A stretch of 25,193 bases of DNA from an uncultured Eubacteriales bacterium (lineage in GTDB: Bacteria > Bacillota > Clostridia > UBA1381 > UBA9506), in NCBI GenBank assembly GCA_900545185.1, contig UQYH01000021.1, positions 1 to 25,193 of the forward strand, read 5' to 3'. Under the pieces are notes generated by a model. The model saw only the letters and a list, made by a program, of their open reading frames with translations, searched no databases and was not told where the DNA came from. The position numbers and the translations under genes are program-made. This document shows positions 1 to 8,411 of the stretch, in pieces. Each line of letters begins with the position of its first letter. Within the stretch, counting starts at the first letter, position 1.

Positions 1-74
1 TTTTTTTTTTCAAGCAGAAGACGGCATACGAGATACATCGGTGACTGGAGTTCAGACGTGTGCTCTTCCGATCT
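1..74. other. Illumina TruSeq P7/index adapter contamination
   Basis: Bases 1-10 are a T homopolymer. Bases 11-34 read as the P7 flow-cell oligo (starting CAAGCAGAAGACGG), 35-40 are a six-base index ACATCG (reverse complement CGATGT, the TruSeq index 2 barcode as I recall it), and 41-74 are the index-read primer ending in GCTCTTCCGATCT. The order P7, index, primer, insert matches an untrimmed read-through end left on an assembled contig. None of this is genomic, and any start codon inside it is artificial. Confidence 0.98.
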
Positions 75-75
75 A

Positions 76-1155
76 TGGACAGTGGCATCTTTAAAGGCCT
101 GTATTCAATACGGCGCTGTTTCGGCCAAGGTGCACGTTTTAAAACGCGGTCTTTTGCAAAAAGCAGACTATGCGGCATTGGCGCAGCAAAAAACGGTGCC
201 CGATGCCTGTGCCTATTTAAAAAACGAAACAGCCTATCGCTCTGTTTTGGAAAACGTAAACGAGCATACCGTTCATCGTACCGAGCTGGAACGATACATT
301 AAGGCGGCCTATGCGCACGATGCGGTTAAGCTGGTTAGCTTTGACAACGGTAAAAACAAGGCCTTTTACCAATATATTTACGTTAAAACCGAGCTGGATG
401 TCATTAAAAACATTCTGCGGTCGCTGGCAAATGACGAACAGCCGGAGTATGACATTCCGCCTGTTTTGCTGCGGCACTTTACGGTGGATGTAAACCGTTT
501 GCTGACCTCGGCCGATATACCCGAATTTTTGGATAATCTTGCCGGGTCGCGCTATGAGGCCATGCTTGCGCCGCTGGTGCAGCAAAAGGAGCATCAAAAC
601 CTGTTCAGCATTGAAATGACGCTGGATATGTACTACTATCAGCTGGTGGAAAAGCTGCGCCGCGCATTGCCCGGTGCTCTTGACAGGAAGCTTTTGGCCG
701 AAACGACCGGCGCTGAGCTGGATATTTTAAACCTGTTTTGGATTTTCCGCTGCAAAAAGTATTTTGACCTGCCGCGTGAGCTTGTTTATTCGTACTTAAT
801 TCCGAATCACGGGCGCATAACGCGTGACGAGATGGTACGGCTGGTAGAGGCACCCACAGTGGAGGCTTTTATTGCAGAGGTACGCCAAACGCCGTATGGC
901 AAGGTTTTTGAAAACTACACCGGTGAGTTTTTTCATAAAAAATACGCGGAATATGTGTATAACCTGCATCAAAAGTTTTTCAGGCTGTATCCGTATTCGG
1001 TGCTGGCTGTGGTTTCGTATTTACATTGTAAGGAAATTGAAATTTCTAATATAACCACTATGATTGAGGGCATTCGCTACGGTCTTGCGCCGGAGGCTAT
1101 TTTGCCCTATGTGGTCGGGCTGGAGGAAAACAACGGCCCTGCCGAACAAAATTAA
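76..1155 (+). CDS. atpC: V/A-type ATPase subunit C, 5'-truncated
   Basis: This is the central-stalk C (d-type) subunit, which caps the membrane c-ring and links it to the rotating D/F shaft. About 359 residues are readable. The order of small helical blocks, the YGAVSAKV segment near the N-terminus and its place directly before subunit I support the call. The reading frame runs open back into the adapter, so the GTG at 58 is artificial and the true start is missing or disturbed. An ATG at 75 lies in a different frame (MDSGIFK), and a single-base error near 93-97 would join it to this frame. It is the first visible gene of the ATPase operon, followed after 34 bases by subunit I. The family call is made mostly from context plus the N-terminal pattern. 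Confidence 0.85.
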   Translation, partial: WTVASLKACIQYGAVSAKVHVLKRGLLQKADYAALAQQKTVPDACAYLKNETAYRSVLENVNEHTVHRTELERYIKAAYAHDAVKLVSFDNGKNKAFYQYIYVKTELDVIKNILRSLANDEQPEYDIPPVLLRHFTVDVNRLLTSADIPEFLDNLAGSRYEAMLAPLVQQKEHQNLFSIEMTLDMYYYQLVEKLRRALPGALDRKLLAETTGAELDILNLFWIFRCKKYFDLPRELVYSYLIPNHGRITRDEMVRLVEAPTVEAFIAEVRQTPYGKVFENYTGEFFHKKYAEYVYNLHQKFFRLYPYSVLAVVSYLHCKEIEISNITTMIEGIRYGLAPEAILPYVVGLEENNGPAEQN

Positions 1156-1169
1156 CCCGCGCGTGCGGG
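1156..1169 (+). other. Intercistronic hairpin between atpC and atpI
   Basis: CCCGC, loop GCGT, GCGGG starts directly after the atpC stop codon. It is a compact GC-only stem without a following T-run, so it does not look like a terminator. It may mark an RNA-processing or stability point. Confidence 0.5.
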
Positions 1170-1189
1170 GAATTGGGGTGTGAAGCACA

Positions 1190-3106
1190 TTGGCAATTCA
1201 AAAAATGAAGCTTATCAGCATTGTGGGGCCGGTTGAGGATTTTGATACCGTTGCCCAAAAATATTTGCTTGGCTTTGATATGCATGTTGAAAATGCAATC
1301 TCGCTTTTGGATAACGTAAAAGGGCTTGTTCCCTTTGCGGATGACGGTTCTGTGGCAGAGCCGCTGGCCAAAATACGGGAATATTTTCAGCTGGCCGCGC
1401 TGGATTTGGAAACGCTTTCGCAGCAGGCAGCCGAGCGGCATCGCTCTTTGGCCGAGATTACGGCACAGCTTGACGAAGTGGGCGGCCGTTTGTTTGATAC
1501 GCATGAAAAGCTGCGGCAAAACGAAGCGGCGGCAGAGGCAAACAGGCAAGTGATCCGTCAGCTTTCGCATATGCGCAGCCTGGATGCGGATTTGGACGAA
1601 ATTTTCCGTCTTTCCTTTATTAAGTTCCGCTTTGGGCGATTGCCGAAATCCGGCTATCAAAAACTGAAAATGTACTTAGAGGATATTGACGCCATTTTTG
1701 TGGAGGGCGAAATTGACGCCGATTATGTGTACGGCATTTATTTTATGCCGGCTGAGCAGGAAGAAAAGATAGACGCTGTTTTTTCGGCACTTTATTTTGA
1801 ACGGATTATGATATCGGGCGATGCGCACGGTACGCCGGAGGAGGCCTGCAAGCAGTTTGAGGCGCATTGCGAGGCGCTTTCGGCCGAGCATGAGGCTTTA
1901 ACGGGCGATGTGCGCAGCATTGTGCAGGAATATGAAGCGTCGCTTTTGGCGGATTATAAGTCGCTTAAAAATATGGAAACGGTGAAGGCGCTGAAAAAAA
2001 TGTCCGCCCACACGCGGGACTCGTTCTATGTGGCCGGATGGGTGCCGGCGGATGATACCGAAGCCATTACAAAAGCGCTGCAAAACGAGCCGAACGTTAT
2101 TGTGGTGGAGGAAGAGCCGGATATTATTAAAAAGGCAACGCCGCCGATTCGGCTGCGCAACGCAAAGCTGTTCCGTCCCTTCCGCATGTTTGTGGAAATG
2201 TATGGCTTGCCCTCGTATACCGAGCTGGATCCGACGCCGATTCTGGCCATCAGTTATGCGCTGCTGTTCGGCATTATGTTTGGTGATGTGGGACACGGCT
2301 TGCTGCTCTTTTTGGGCGGTACGCTGCTTTACAAGCTTAAAAAGATGGATTTGGCTGGCATTATGGCACAGGCCGGATTTTGTGCTACCATTTTCGGATT
2401 TTTATACGGCAGCATCTTCGGTAATGAAGAAATTTTGCGGCAAAACCCCATTACATCGCGGTTTTTCTTAATATCCCCGATGGAAGACATTACAACCATT
2501 CTAATCAGTACGGTTGCGCTGGGCGCCGTGATTATTATGATAGCTATGCTTCTCGGCATGATAAACGCCGCCAAAAACAAGCAGTGGGGCAAGCTTTTGT
2601 TTACGCAAAACGGCCTTGCCGGGCTTGTGTTTTACGGGTTTTTGCTGTTTACGGTTGTGAACATGTTTTTACATATCACCACCGTGCCGGCTGCGGTTTC
2701 GGCGCTGTGCATTGTGCTGCCGCTGATATGCATGTTTTTGCAGGAGCCGCTTTCGGATCTTTTGGCCGGCAAAAAGAACTGGATGCCGGAAAACATGGGC
2801 GAATTTATGATGGAATCGTTCTTCGAACTGTTTGAAGTGATTCTTTCGTATGCCACGAACACCATCTCGTTTGTGCGTTTGGGTGCGTTTGCACTGGCAC
2901 ACGGCTGTATGATGAGCGTTGTGTTCATCTTGGCAGGCATGACCTCCGGCGTGGGGTATGTCATCGTTTTAATTTTGGGCAACGCACTGGTTGTCGGCCT
3001 GGAAGGCTTAATTGTCGGCATCCAATCCCTGCGTTTGGAATTTTATGAAATGTTCTCACGGTTTTATGAGGGCGGCGGTCGCCCCTTTAAAAATTTAAAA
3101 GCTTAA
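1190..3106 (+). CDS. atpI: V/A-type ATPase subunit I (a-subunit)
   Basis: This membrane stator subunit forms the ion half-channels beside the c-ring. At 638 residues it has the usual family length. The N-terminal half (about 1-340) is cytoplasmic and coiled-coil rich. The C-terminal half begins near the family motif FGIMFGDVGHG (about 360-370) and carries several membrane helices. Arg563, in the segment TISFVRLGAFALAHG, corresponds to the essential arginine that faces the c-ring carboxylate. I chose the TTG at 1190 because a GGGGTG lies nine bases upstream and the N-terminus MAIQKMKLISIVGP fits the family. The ATG at 1205 would remove conserved residues. It is followed after 18 bases by subunit K. 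Confidence 0.95.
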   Translation: MAIQKMKLISIVGPVEDFDTVAQKYLLGFDMHVENAISLLDNVKGLVPFADDGSVAEPLAKIREYFQLAALDLETLSQQAAERHRSLAEITAQLDEVGGRLFDTHEKLRQNEAAAEANRQVIRQLSHMRSLDADLDEIFRLSFIKFRFGRLPKSGYQKLKMYLEDIDAIFVEGEIDADYVYGIYFMPAEQEEKIDAVFSALYFERIMISGDAHGTPEEACKQFEAHCEALSAEHEALTGDVRSIVQEYEASLLADYKSLKNMETVKALKKMSAHTRDSFYVAGWVPADDTEAITKALQNEPNVIVVEEEPDIIKKATPPIRLRNAKLFRPFRMFVEMYGLPSYTELDPTPILAISYALLFGIMFGDVGHGLLLFLGGTLLYKLKKMDLAGIMAQAGFCATIFGFLYGSIFGNEEILRQNPITSRFFLISPMEDITTILISTVALGAVIIMIAMLLGMINAAKNKQWGKLLFTQNGLAGLVFYGFLLFTVVNMFLHITTVPAAVSALCIVLPLICMFLQEPLSDLLAGKKNWMPENMGEFMMESFFELFEVILSYATNTISFVRLGAFALAHGCMMSVVFILAGMTSGVGYVIVLILGNALVVGLEGLIVGIQSLRLEFYEMFSRFYEGGGRPFKNLKA

Positions 3107-3124
3107 TTTTAGGAGGATAAAACA

Positions 3125-3559
3125 ATGGCAATTAAAGTGATTACAACAATTTTAGTGTTAAGTATTGCGGTACCCTTTGGTGTTTACTTTTTGGGTAAAA
3201 AGACGCAAAAGCGCGGCAAGGCAATGTTGATTACCAACATTTCCACCTTTTTTATCACCCTGCTGCTAGCAACGGTCGGTTTGTTTTCCGGCTCGGTTTT
3301 CGCTGTGAATGAAGCGGCCGAAACGGCAGCGGCTGCCGCACCGCTTGCAAGCGGTCTCGGCTATGTGGCGGCTGCGCTTGCCACGGGTATGTCCACCATC
3401 GGTGCCGGTATTGCCGTTGCGGCGGCTGCTTCCTCGGCTCTCGGCACAATCAGTGAGGATCCGAAGCTGATGGGTAAATCCCTTATCTTCGTTGCGCTGG
3501 CCGAAGGTATTGCGCTGTATGGTCTGCTGGTATCCTTTAGTATTCTGGCGCGTCTGTAG
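3125..3559 (+). CDS. atpK: V/A-type ATPase subunit K (c-ring proteolipid)
   Basis: This is the ion-translocating rotor ring subunit. It is 144 residues with four hydrophobic segments: about 3-23, 33-60, 75-108 and 119-142. The second hairpin has the small-residue-rich helix (GMSTIGAGIAVAAAASSALG) and a carboxylate Glu127 in LAEGIALYGLL. The first hairpin lacks both the glycine repeat and an acidic residue, so there is one carboxylate per four helices, as in duplicated V-type K subunits. Gln and the Ser/Thr after the Glu, typical of sodium-binding sites, are not seen, which leans towards proton coupling (an inference). A strong ribosome binding site, AGGAGG, lies upstream. Confidence 0.95.
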   Translation: MAIKVITTILVLSIAVPFGVYFLGKKTQKRGKAMLITNISTFFITLLLATVGLFSGSVFAVNEAAETAAAAAPLASGLGYVAAALATGMSTIGAGIAVAAAASSALGTISEDPKLMGKSLIFVALAEGIALYGLLVSFSILARL

Positions 3560-3568
3560 GGTGATGGT

Positions 3569-3871
3569 ATGAAAATGTATTTGCTGAGCGACAATGTGGA
3601 TACACTGCGCGGCATGCGGCTGGCCGGTGTGGAGGGTGCCGTTGTGCACAGGCAGGATGAGCTTTTGGCACAGCTGGAGCTTTTGGCCGGTGCGCAGGAT
3701 GTTGCCGTTGTGCTGGTTACGCAAAAGCTGACAGCGGCGTTTTCTGCCACATTGGAGGCATTTGGACAAAAACACAAAACGCCCCTGTTTGTCACCGTTC
3801 CGGATCGTCATGGTGCATGGTCCGACCGGCTGACGGCGTATATTAAAGATGCCATCGGCATTTCGGTTTAA
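3569..3871 (+). CDS. atpF: V/A-type ATPase subunit F
   Basis: A central-shaft subunit that binds subunit D and modulates rotation. It is 100 residues, the usual size for this family. The fold signature is a short alpha/beta CheY-like pattern: MYLLSDNVDTLRGMRLAGVEG at the N-terminus, DVAVVLVTQKL near residue 50, then PLFVTVPD. It starts nine bases after the subunit K stop with GGGTGATGG upstream. The E. hirae naming for this subunit is ntpG, so symbols differ between databases. Confidence 0.9.
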   Translation: MKMYLLSDNVDTLRGMRLAGVEGAVVHRQDELLAQLELLAGAQDVAVVLVTQKLTAAFSATLEAFGQKHKTPLFVTVPDRHGAWSDRLTAYIKDAIGISV

Positions 3872-3874
3872 TGT

Positions 3875-3891
3875 TGCCGCGTCTTGCGGCA
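3875..3891 (+). other. Intercistronic hairpin between atpF and atpE
   Basis: TGCCGC, loop GTCTT, GCGGCA lies just after the atpF stop. No T-run follows, so transcription probably continues into atpE. It resembles the TGCCGC/GCGGCA-type arms of the hairpin upstream of atpA. Confidence 0.5.
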
Positions 3892-3923
3892 GTTACCCTA
3901 TTTTGAAAAGGAAGTGAAATACT

Positions 3924-4520
3924 ATGCTGACAACGGAGGAAAAGCTTCGGCATTTTTCGCAGTCTGTTTTTGCCAAGGCGCAAAAACAGGCCGATACGGT
4001 AACACAATCGGCACAAAAGGCGGCCAAGGTGCAAACCGATGCGTTTGAAAACCGCTGCCTGGACAATGCTTACCATACCATTCAAACCCAAACCCGTAAA
4101 ATCCGCCGTCACGCACAGGAAAACGTAGCGCGCCAAAAGCTGGAGGCGCGTCGCGAACTGTTTAAAAAACGTGAAGCCATGGTAGACGAGGTGTTTTCTG
4201 CCGCAGCCGAAAGATTGGCGGCCTTTCGAGCAAGCAGTGGATATCTTGCTTTTTTAAAGAAATCGGTTGCGGAGGCGGAAACTGTTTTGGGTACAACGGC
4301 CCTGCAGGTTACGCTGGATTCGGCCGACGGTGCGTTTGTGACAGAACTGCAAAGCGCCTATCCCGATGCGGAATTTAAAACGGGCAAAACGGGCAGCCGA
4401 TTGCCCGGCGGCATTTATGCGGCTGATACCGCTGCCGCACGTACGGCCGACTTGACGCTGGAATCGCTTTTGCGCGATGAAAAAACAAGATTTTTGGCCG
4501 AAAGCGGCTTTACACTGTAA
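3924..4520 (+). CDS. atpE: V/A-type ATPase subunit E (peripheral stalk)
   Basis: The peripheral stalk subunit that holds the A3B3 head against rotation. It is 198 residues. The first 85 or so are a long charged helix rich in Lys, Gln and Ala (EKLRHFSQSVFAKAQKQAD and onwards), followed by a globular C-terminal domain ending near the LPGGIYAAD segment, as expected for the family. Its coiled-coil partner, subunit G (also called H), is not found in this window. It may lie upstream of the truncated end. AAAAGGAAG precedes the ATG. Position between F and A differs from the common I-K-E-C-F-A-B-D order. Confidence 0.85.
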   Translation: MLTTEEKLRHFSQSVFAKAQKQADTVTQSAQKAAKVQTDAFENRCLDNAYHTIQTQTRKIRRHAQENVARQKLEARRELFKKREAMVDEVFSAAAERLAAFRASSGYLAFLKKSVAEAETVLGTTALQVTLDSADGAFVTELQSAYPDAEFKTGKTGSRLPGGIYAADTAAARTADLTLESLLRDEKTRFLAESGFTL

Positions 4521-4530
4521 TGTGCGTTTT

Positions 4531-4565
4531 GCCGCACCAAGGAGTTTGCTCACACTCCCTGCGGC
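4531..4565 (+). other. Intercistronic hairpin between atpE and atpA
   Basis: Outer arms GCCGC (4531-4535) and GCGGC (4561-4565) enclose inner arms GGAGT (4541-4545) and ACTCC (4554-4558) in an 81-base gap. No T-run follows. It could stabilise or separate the atpA message, or sequester an upstream GGAG-like sequence. Confidence 0.5.
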
Positions 4566-4601
4566 ATATTTCGATTTTGTGAGCGGAAAGGCGGCTTTTA
4601 C

Positions 4602-6359
4602 ATGCAAGGTACAATTTACGGAATTAACGGCCCTGTCGTTTATGTTAAGGGCAGCCGCGAATTCGGCATGCTTCAAACGGTGCGCGTTGGCAACGAACGC
4701 TTAATGGGTGAGGTCATCGGCATTACGGATGCATATACCATTGTGCAGGTGTATGAATCCACCACGGGCTTAAAGCCCGGTGAGCCGGTTACATCTATGG
4801 GCGTACCGCTTTCCGTTACGCTGGGACCGGGCATTATCGGCAATATTTTTGACGGTATTGAACGTCCCCTGCTGGCGGTTGAGCAAAAAAGCGGCGCATT
4901 TTTGGATCGGGGCTTAAATGTTCCGTCACTTTCTACCGAAAAAAAATGGGAGGTTACGCCGGTCGTTGCGGTCGGTGATGCGGTGCAGCCGGGCGATGTG
5001 ATTGCCACCGTGCCCGAAACCTCTTTGATTACACATAAAATTATGGTGCCTGCCGGTGTTTACGGCAAGGTTGCCGAAATTTACGGCGGCAGCCATACCA
5101 TAACCGAGACGATTGCCGTGATTGAACAAAACGACGGCACAAAAAAAGAAATGACCATGACGCAAACCTGGCCGATTCGTACGCCGCGCCCGTATACGGC
5201 GCGTAAGCCGATTGACCGTCCGCTGGTTACCGGACAGCGTATTATCGATACGCTGCTGCCCATTGCCAAGGGCGGCACGGCTGCCGTGCCCGGCGGTTTC
5301 GGTACGGGTAAAACCATGACGCAGCATCAGCTGGCCAAGTGGTGCGACGCCGACATTATTATTTACATCGGCTGCGGTGAGCGCGGTAACGAGATGACGC
5401 AGGTGCTGGAGGACTTTTCGAAGCTGATTGACCCGAAATCCGGCCGTCCGCTGATGGACAGAACCGCGCTGATTGCCAACACCTCTAACATGCCTGTGGC
5501 CGCGCGTGAGGCCTCTATTTATACGGGTATTACGCTGGCCGAATACTATCGCGATATGGGGTATCATGTGGCGGTTATGGCAGACTCGACCTCCCGTTGG
5601 GCCGAGGCGCTGCGTGAAATTTCCGGCCGTTTGGAGGAAATGCCGGCTGAGGAAGGCTTTCCGGCTTATCTGGCTTCGCGCTTGGCCGGGTTTTACGAAC
5701 GCGCGGGCTATGTGGAAAACCAAAACGGAACCGAAGGCTCTGTTACCATTATTGGTGCCGTATCGCCGCAGGGCGGCGACTTTTCGGAGCCGGTTACGCA
5801 AAACACCAAGCGGTTTGTCCGCTGCTTTTGGGCGCTTGACCGATCGCTTGCCTATGCGCGGCATTATCCTGCCATTAACTGGCTGACAAGCTACAGCGAA
5901 TATTTGGATGACTTGGCCGACTGGTATGATGAAAACGTTAGCCCGGACTTTTTTGCCCTGCGCGGTGAAATTGCAAAAATCTTACAGGATGAAAGCAAGC
6001 TGATGGAAATTGTCAAGCTGATTGGTGAGGATGTTTTGCACGATGAACAAAAATTGACGCTGGAAATTGCCAAGGTGATTCGGCAGGGCTTTTTGCAGCA
6101 GAATGCATACCATCCGTCCGACACATATGTGCCGCTTGAAAAGCAGTATCGTATGATGCAGCTGATTTTGTATGTAAACGAAAAGGCGAAGGATATTGTA
6201 TCCAGGCAGATTCCGATTTCGTATTTGCGTCAAAGCGGTATTTTTGAAGATATTATTAAGGTGAAATATGATATCGGCAATGATGAGCTTGAAAAATTCG
6301 ATACGTACCGTCAAAGGGTTGACGCAATCTATCAGGAGCTGCTGCAAAAGCAGGCATAA
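4602..6359 (+). CDS. atpA: V/A-type ATPase catalytic subunit A
   Basis: The catalytic nucleotide-binding subunit of the A3B3 head. It is 585 residues, the normal length. The N-terminal beta-barrel (MQGTIYGINGPVVYVKG) is followed by the non-homologous insert typical of A subunits (about 100-190) and then the P-loop GGFGTGKT at 231-238, with Lys237 and Thr238 for phosphate and Mg2+. Downstream come YIGCGERGNEMTQVLEDF, with the catalytic Glu in GER, and SRWAEALREISGRLEEMPAEEG. The P-loop serine or alanine seen in many homologues is Thr235 here. It is followed three bases after its stop by the ribosome binding site region of subunit B. Confidence 0.98.
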   Translation: MQGTIYGINGPVVYVKGSREFGMLQTVRVGNERLMGEVIGITDAYTIVQVYESTTGLKPGEPVTSMGVPLSVTLGPGIIGNIFDGIERPLLAVEQKSGAFLDRGLNVPSLSTEKKWEVTPVVAVGDAVQPGDVIATVPETSLITHKIMVPAGVYGKVAEIYGGSHTITETIAVIEQNDGTKKEMTMTQTWPIRTPRPYTARKPIDRPLVTGQRIIDTLLPIAKGGTAAVPGGFGTGKTMTQHQLAKWCDADIIIYIGCGERGNEMTQVLEDFSKLIDPKSGRPLMDRTALIANTSNMPVAAREASIYTGITLAEYYRDMGYHVAVMADSTSRWAEALREISGRLEEMPAEEGFPAYLASRLAGFYERAGYVENQNGTEGSVTIIGAVSPQGGDFSEPVTQNTKRFVRCFWALDRSLAYARHYPAINWLTSYSEYLDDLADWYDENVSPDFFALRGEIAKILQDESKLMEIVKLIGEDVLHDEQKLTLEIAKVIRQGFLQQNAYHPSDTYVPLEKQYRMMQLILYVNEKAKDIVSRQIPISYLRQSGIFEDIIKVKYDIGNDELEKFDTYRQRVDAIYQELLQKQA

Positions 6360-6371
6360 GGAGTGAGCGAT

Positions 6372-7772
6372 ATGGCAATTGAATATTTGGGGCTGACCGA
6401 AATTAACGGTCCGCTGGTTGTGCTGGATGGCCTGCAAGACGCAGCCTTTGAAGAGATTGTGGAAATTACCGCGCCGGGCGGCGAGGTGCGCACCGGCCGT
6501 ATTATTGAAATTCAGGGTGAACGCGCCATTGTGCAGGTGTTTGAAAATACCTCGCTGTTATCCTTACAAAACACGAAAACCAGGCTGACGGGTAAGCCCA
6601 TGATGATGCCGCTTTCCAAAGAAATTTTAGGCCGTGTGCTTTCCGGCACGGGCAAGCCGATTGACGGTTTGGGTGCGGTATATCCCGAAGTGATGATGGA
6701 CGTAAACGGCAAGCCCATCAATCCCGTTGCGCGTGAATATCCGCGTAACTTTATTCAAACCGGTATTTCGTCAATCGACTGCTTAATGACCTTAATTCGC
6801 GGCCAAAAGCTGCCGATTTTCTCCGGCAACGGCCTTCCGCAGGATGCGCTGGCCGTGCAGATTGTCCGTCAGGCACAGCTGGCCGGGGACAAAAATCAGC
6901 AATTTGGTATTGTGTTTGCCGCCATGGGCGTTAAAAATGACGTGGCCGACTACTTCCGCCGCTCGTTTGAAGAAAGCGGCGTGCTGGATCGCGTTGTTAT
7001 GTTTTTGAACCTTTCGGACGACCCTGTGGCCGAGCGTATTATTACGCCGCGTGCCGCGCTGACGGCGGCCGAATATCTGGCCTATCAGCACGATATGCAC
7101 ATTTTGGTTATTTTAACGGATATGACGGCCTATGCCGAAGCCCTGCGTGAGATTTCTTCCTCCAAGGGTGAAATCCCCTCTCGTAAGGGTTTTCCGGGTT
7201 ATTTATACAGTGATTTGGCTTCGCTTTTCGAGCGTGCCGGTATGATTCATGACGCGAAAGGCTCTGTGACGCAGATTCCGATTCTTTCTATGCCGAATGA
7301 CGATATTACCCACCCGATTCCGGACTTGACGGGGTACATTACAGAAGGGCAGATTGTTCTTGACCGTCCGCTTTCGTTAAAGGGCATTTATCCGCCTGTC
7401 AGCGTGCTGCCGTCTCTTTCGCGTTTGATGAAGGATGGTATCGGTGAGGGCTTTACGCGCAAGGATCATCCGGATTTGTCGAATCAGCTGTTTGCTTCGT
7501 ATGCCAAGGTGCAGGATGTGCGTTCGCTGGCTTCGGTTATCGGTGAAGATGAACTTTCTGATCTTGACAAGCTTTACCTAAAATTCGGCAGTGCGTTTGA
7601 AGAACAGTTTATCAATCAGGGCAAAACCGAAAACCGTTCGATTGAAACCACGCTGAATTTGGGGTGGCAGCTGCTTTCTATTTTGCCGAAAACGGAACTG
7701 GATCGTGTGGACAGTGCGCTGCTGGATCAATATTATAAGGGTGACGAGGCCGAAACGTCGCAGGGAGCGTGA
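6372..7772 (+). CDS. atpB: V/A-type ATPase subunit B (non-catalytic)
   Basis: The regulatory nucleotide-site subunit of the A3B3 head, about 466 residues. It has the A/B fold but a degenerate P-loop, FSGNGLPQDALAV, where the Lys-Thr pair is missing, as expected for B. Other signatures are SSIDCLMTLIRGQKLPIF, MTAYAEALREISSSKGEIPSRKGFPGYLYSDLA-type sequence and the C-terminal YLKFGSAFEEQFINQG. I chose the ATG at 6372 because AAGGAG sits eight bases upstream. A GTG nine bases earlier overlaps that site. It is tightly coupled to atpA. Confidence 0.97.
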   Translation: MAIEYLGLTEINGPLVVLDGLQDAAFEEIVEITAPGGEVRTGRIIEIQGERAIVQVFENTSLLSLQNTKTRLTGKPMMMPLSKEILGRVLSGTGKPIDGLGAVYPEVMMDVNGKPINPVAREYPRNFIQTGISSIDCLMTLIRGQKLPIFSGNGLPQDALAVQIVRQAQLAGDKNQQFGIVFAAMGVKNDVADYFRRSFEESGVLDRVVMFLNLSDDPVAERIITPRAALTAAEYLAYQHDMHILVILTDMTAYAEALREISSSKGEIPSRKGFPGYLYSDLASLFERAGMIHDAKGSVTQIPILSMPNDDITHPIPDLTGYITEGQIVLDRPLSLKGIYPPVSVLPSLSRLMKDGIGEGFTRKDHPDLSNQLFASYAKVQDVRSLASVIGEDELSDLDKLYLKFGSAFEEQFINQGKTENRSIETTLNLGWQLLSILPKTELDRVDSALLDQYYKGDEAETSQGA

Positions 7773-7777
7773 TGTAA

Positions 7778-8401
7778 ATGGATGCTTCATTATTCCCCAC
7801 AAAAGGTAATTTAATGCTGGCCAAAAACACGCTGGCGCTTTCTAAGCAGGGGTATGAGCTGCTGGACAAAAAGCGGAATATTTTAATCCGCGAAATGATG
7901 CTGCTGGTTGACGAGGCGGCCGAATTGCAGCAGGATATGGGCAAGGTGTTTGCCGAGGCCTATCAAGCCTTGCAGCATGCCAATATCACCCTGGGTATCA
8001 GCGAGGTGGAACGCCTGAGTCATGCTGTTCCCATTGAGGAGGATGTGGAAATCCGTTTTCGCAGCGTGATGGGTGTGGAGCTGCCTGTTGTTCGGTACAC
8101 CGCGCCGCCGCTGACACCGCAATACGGTTTTTACAATACCAATCCTGCGCTGGATGAAGCCGTGATGAAGTTTGCCAAGGTGAAGGAGATGACGCTGCGT
8201 CTTGCAGAGGTTGAAAATGCCGTACGCCGTTTGGCTGTTAACATTAAAAAGACACAAAAGCGCGCCAATTCTCTGAAAAATGTGCTGATTCCGCAATATG
8301 AGACCATTGTCAAATCCATTCAGGATATTTTGGACGAAAAAGAGCGTGAGGAATTTACGCGTTTGAAGGTTATTAAAAAACAAAAAATGAAAAATGACTA
8401 G
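7778..8401 (+). CDS. atpD: V/A-type ATPase subunit D (central shaft)
   Basis: The rotating shaft subunit inside the A3B3 head. It is 207 residues, a normal length. The N-terminal FPTKGNLMLAKNTLALSKQG and LLDKKRNILIREMM correspond to the family's NPTR...L..LK..L..A..G..LLK.KRD.L pattern. The C-terminal helix contains RRLAVNIKKTQKRANSLKN and LIPQYETIVKSI, matching the conserved RRVNALE/IP segment. Most of the protein is an antiparallel coiled coil. It starts five bases after atpB and is the last gene before a terminator. Confidence 0.95.
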   Translation: MDASLFPTKGNLMLAKNTLALSKQGYELLDKKRNILIREMMLLVDEAAELQQDMGKVFAEAYQALQHANITLGISEVERLSHAVPIEEDVEIRFRSVMGVELPVVRYTAPPLTPQYGFYNTNPALDEAVMKFAKVKEMTLRLAEVENAVRRLAVNIKKTQKRANSLKNVLIPQYETIVKSIQDILDEKEREEFTRLKVIKKQKMKND

Positions 8402-8411
8402 TCTGTAACAT

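Noticed and set aside
58..75. GTG start codon for the first gene
   Set aside because: It lies within the Illumina adapter, so the first six residues are artificial.
4926..5864. 312-codon open frame on the minus strand
   Set aside because: It lies antisense within atpA, has no family features and no ribosome binding site, and reflects codon bias of the real gene.
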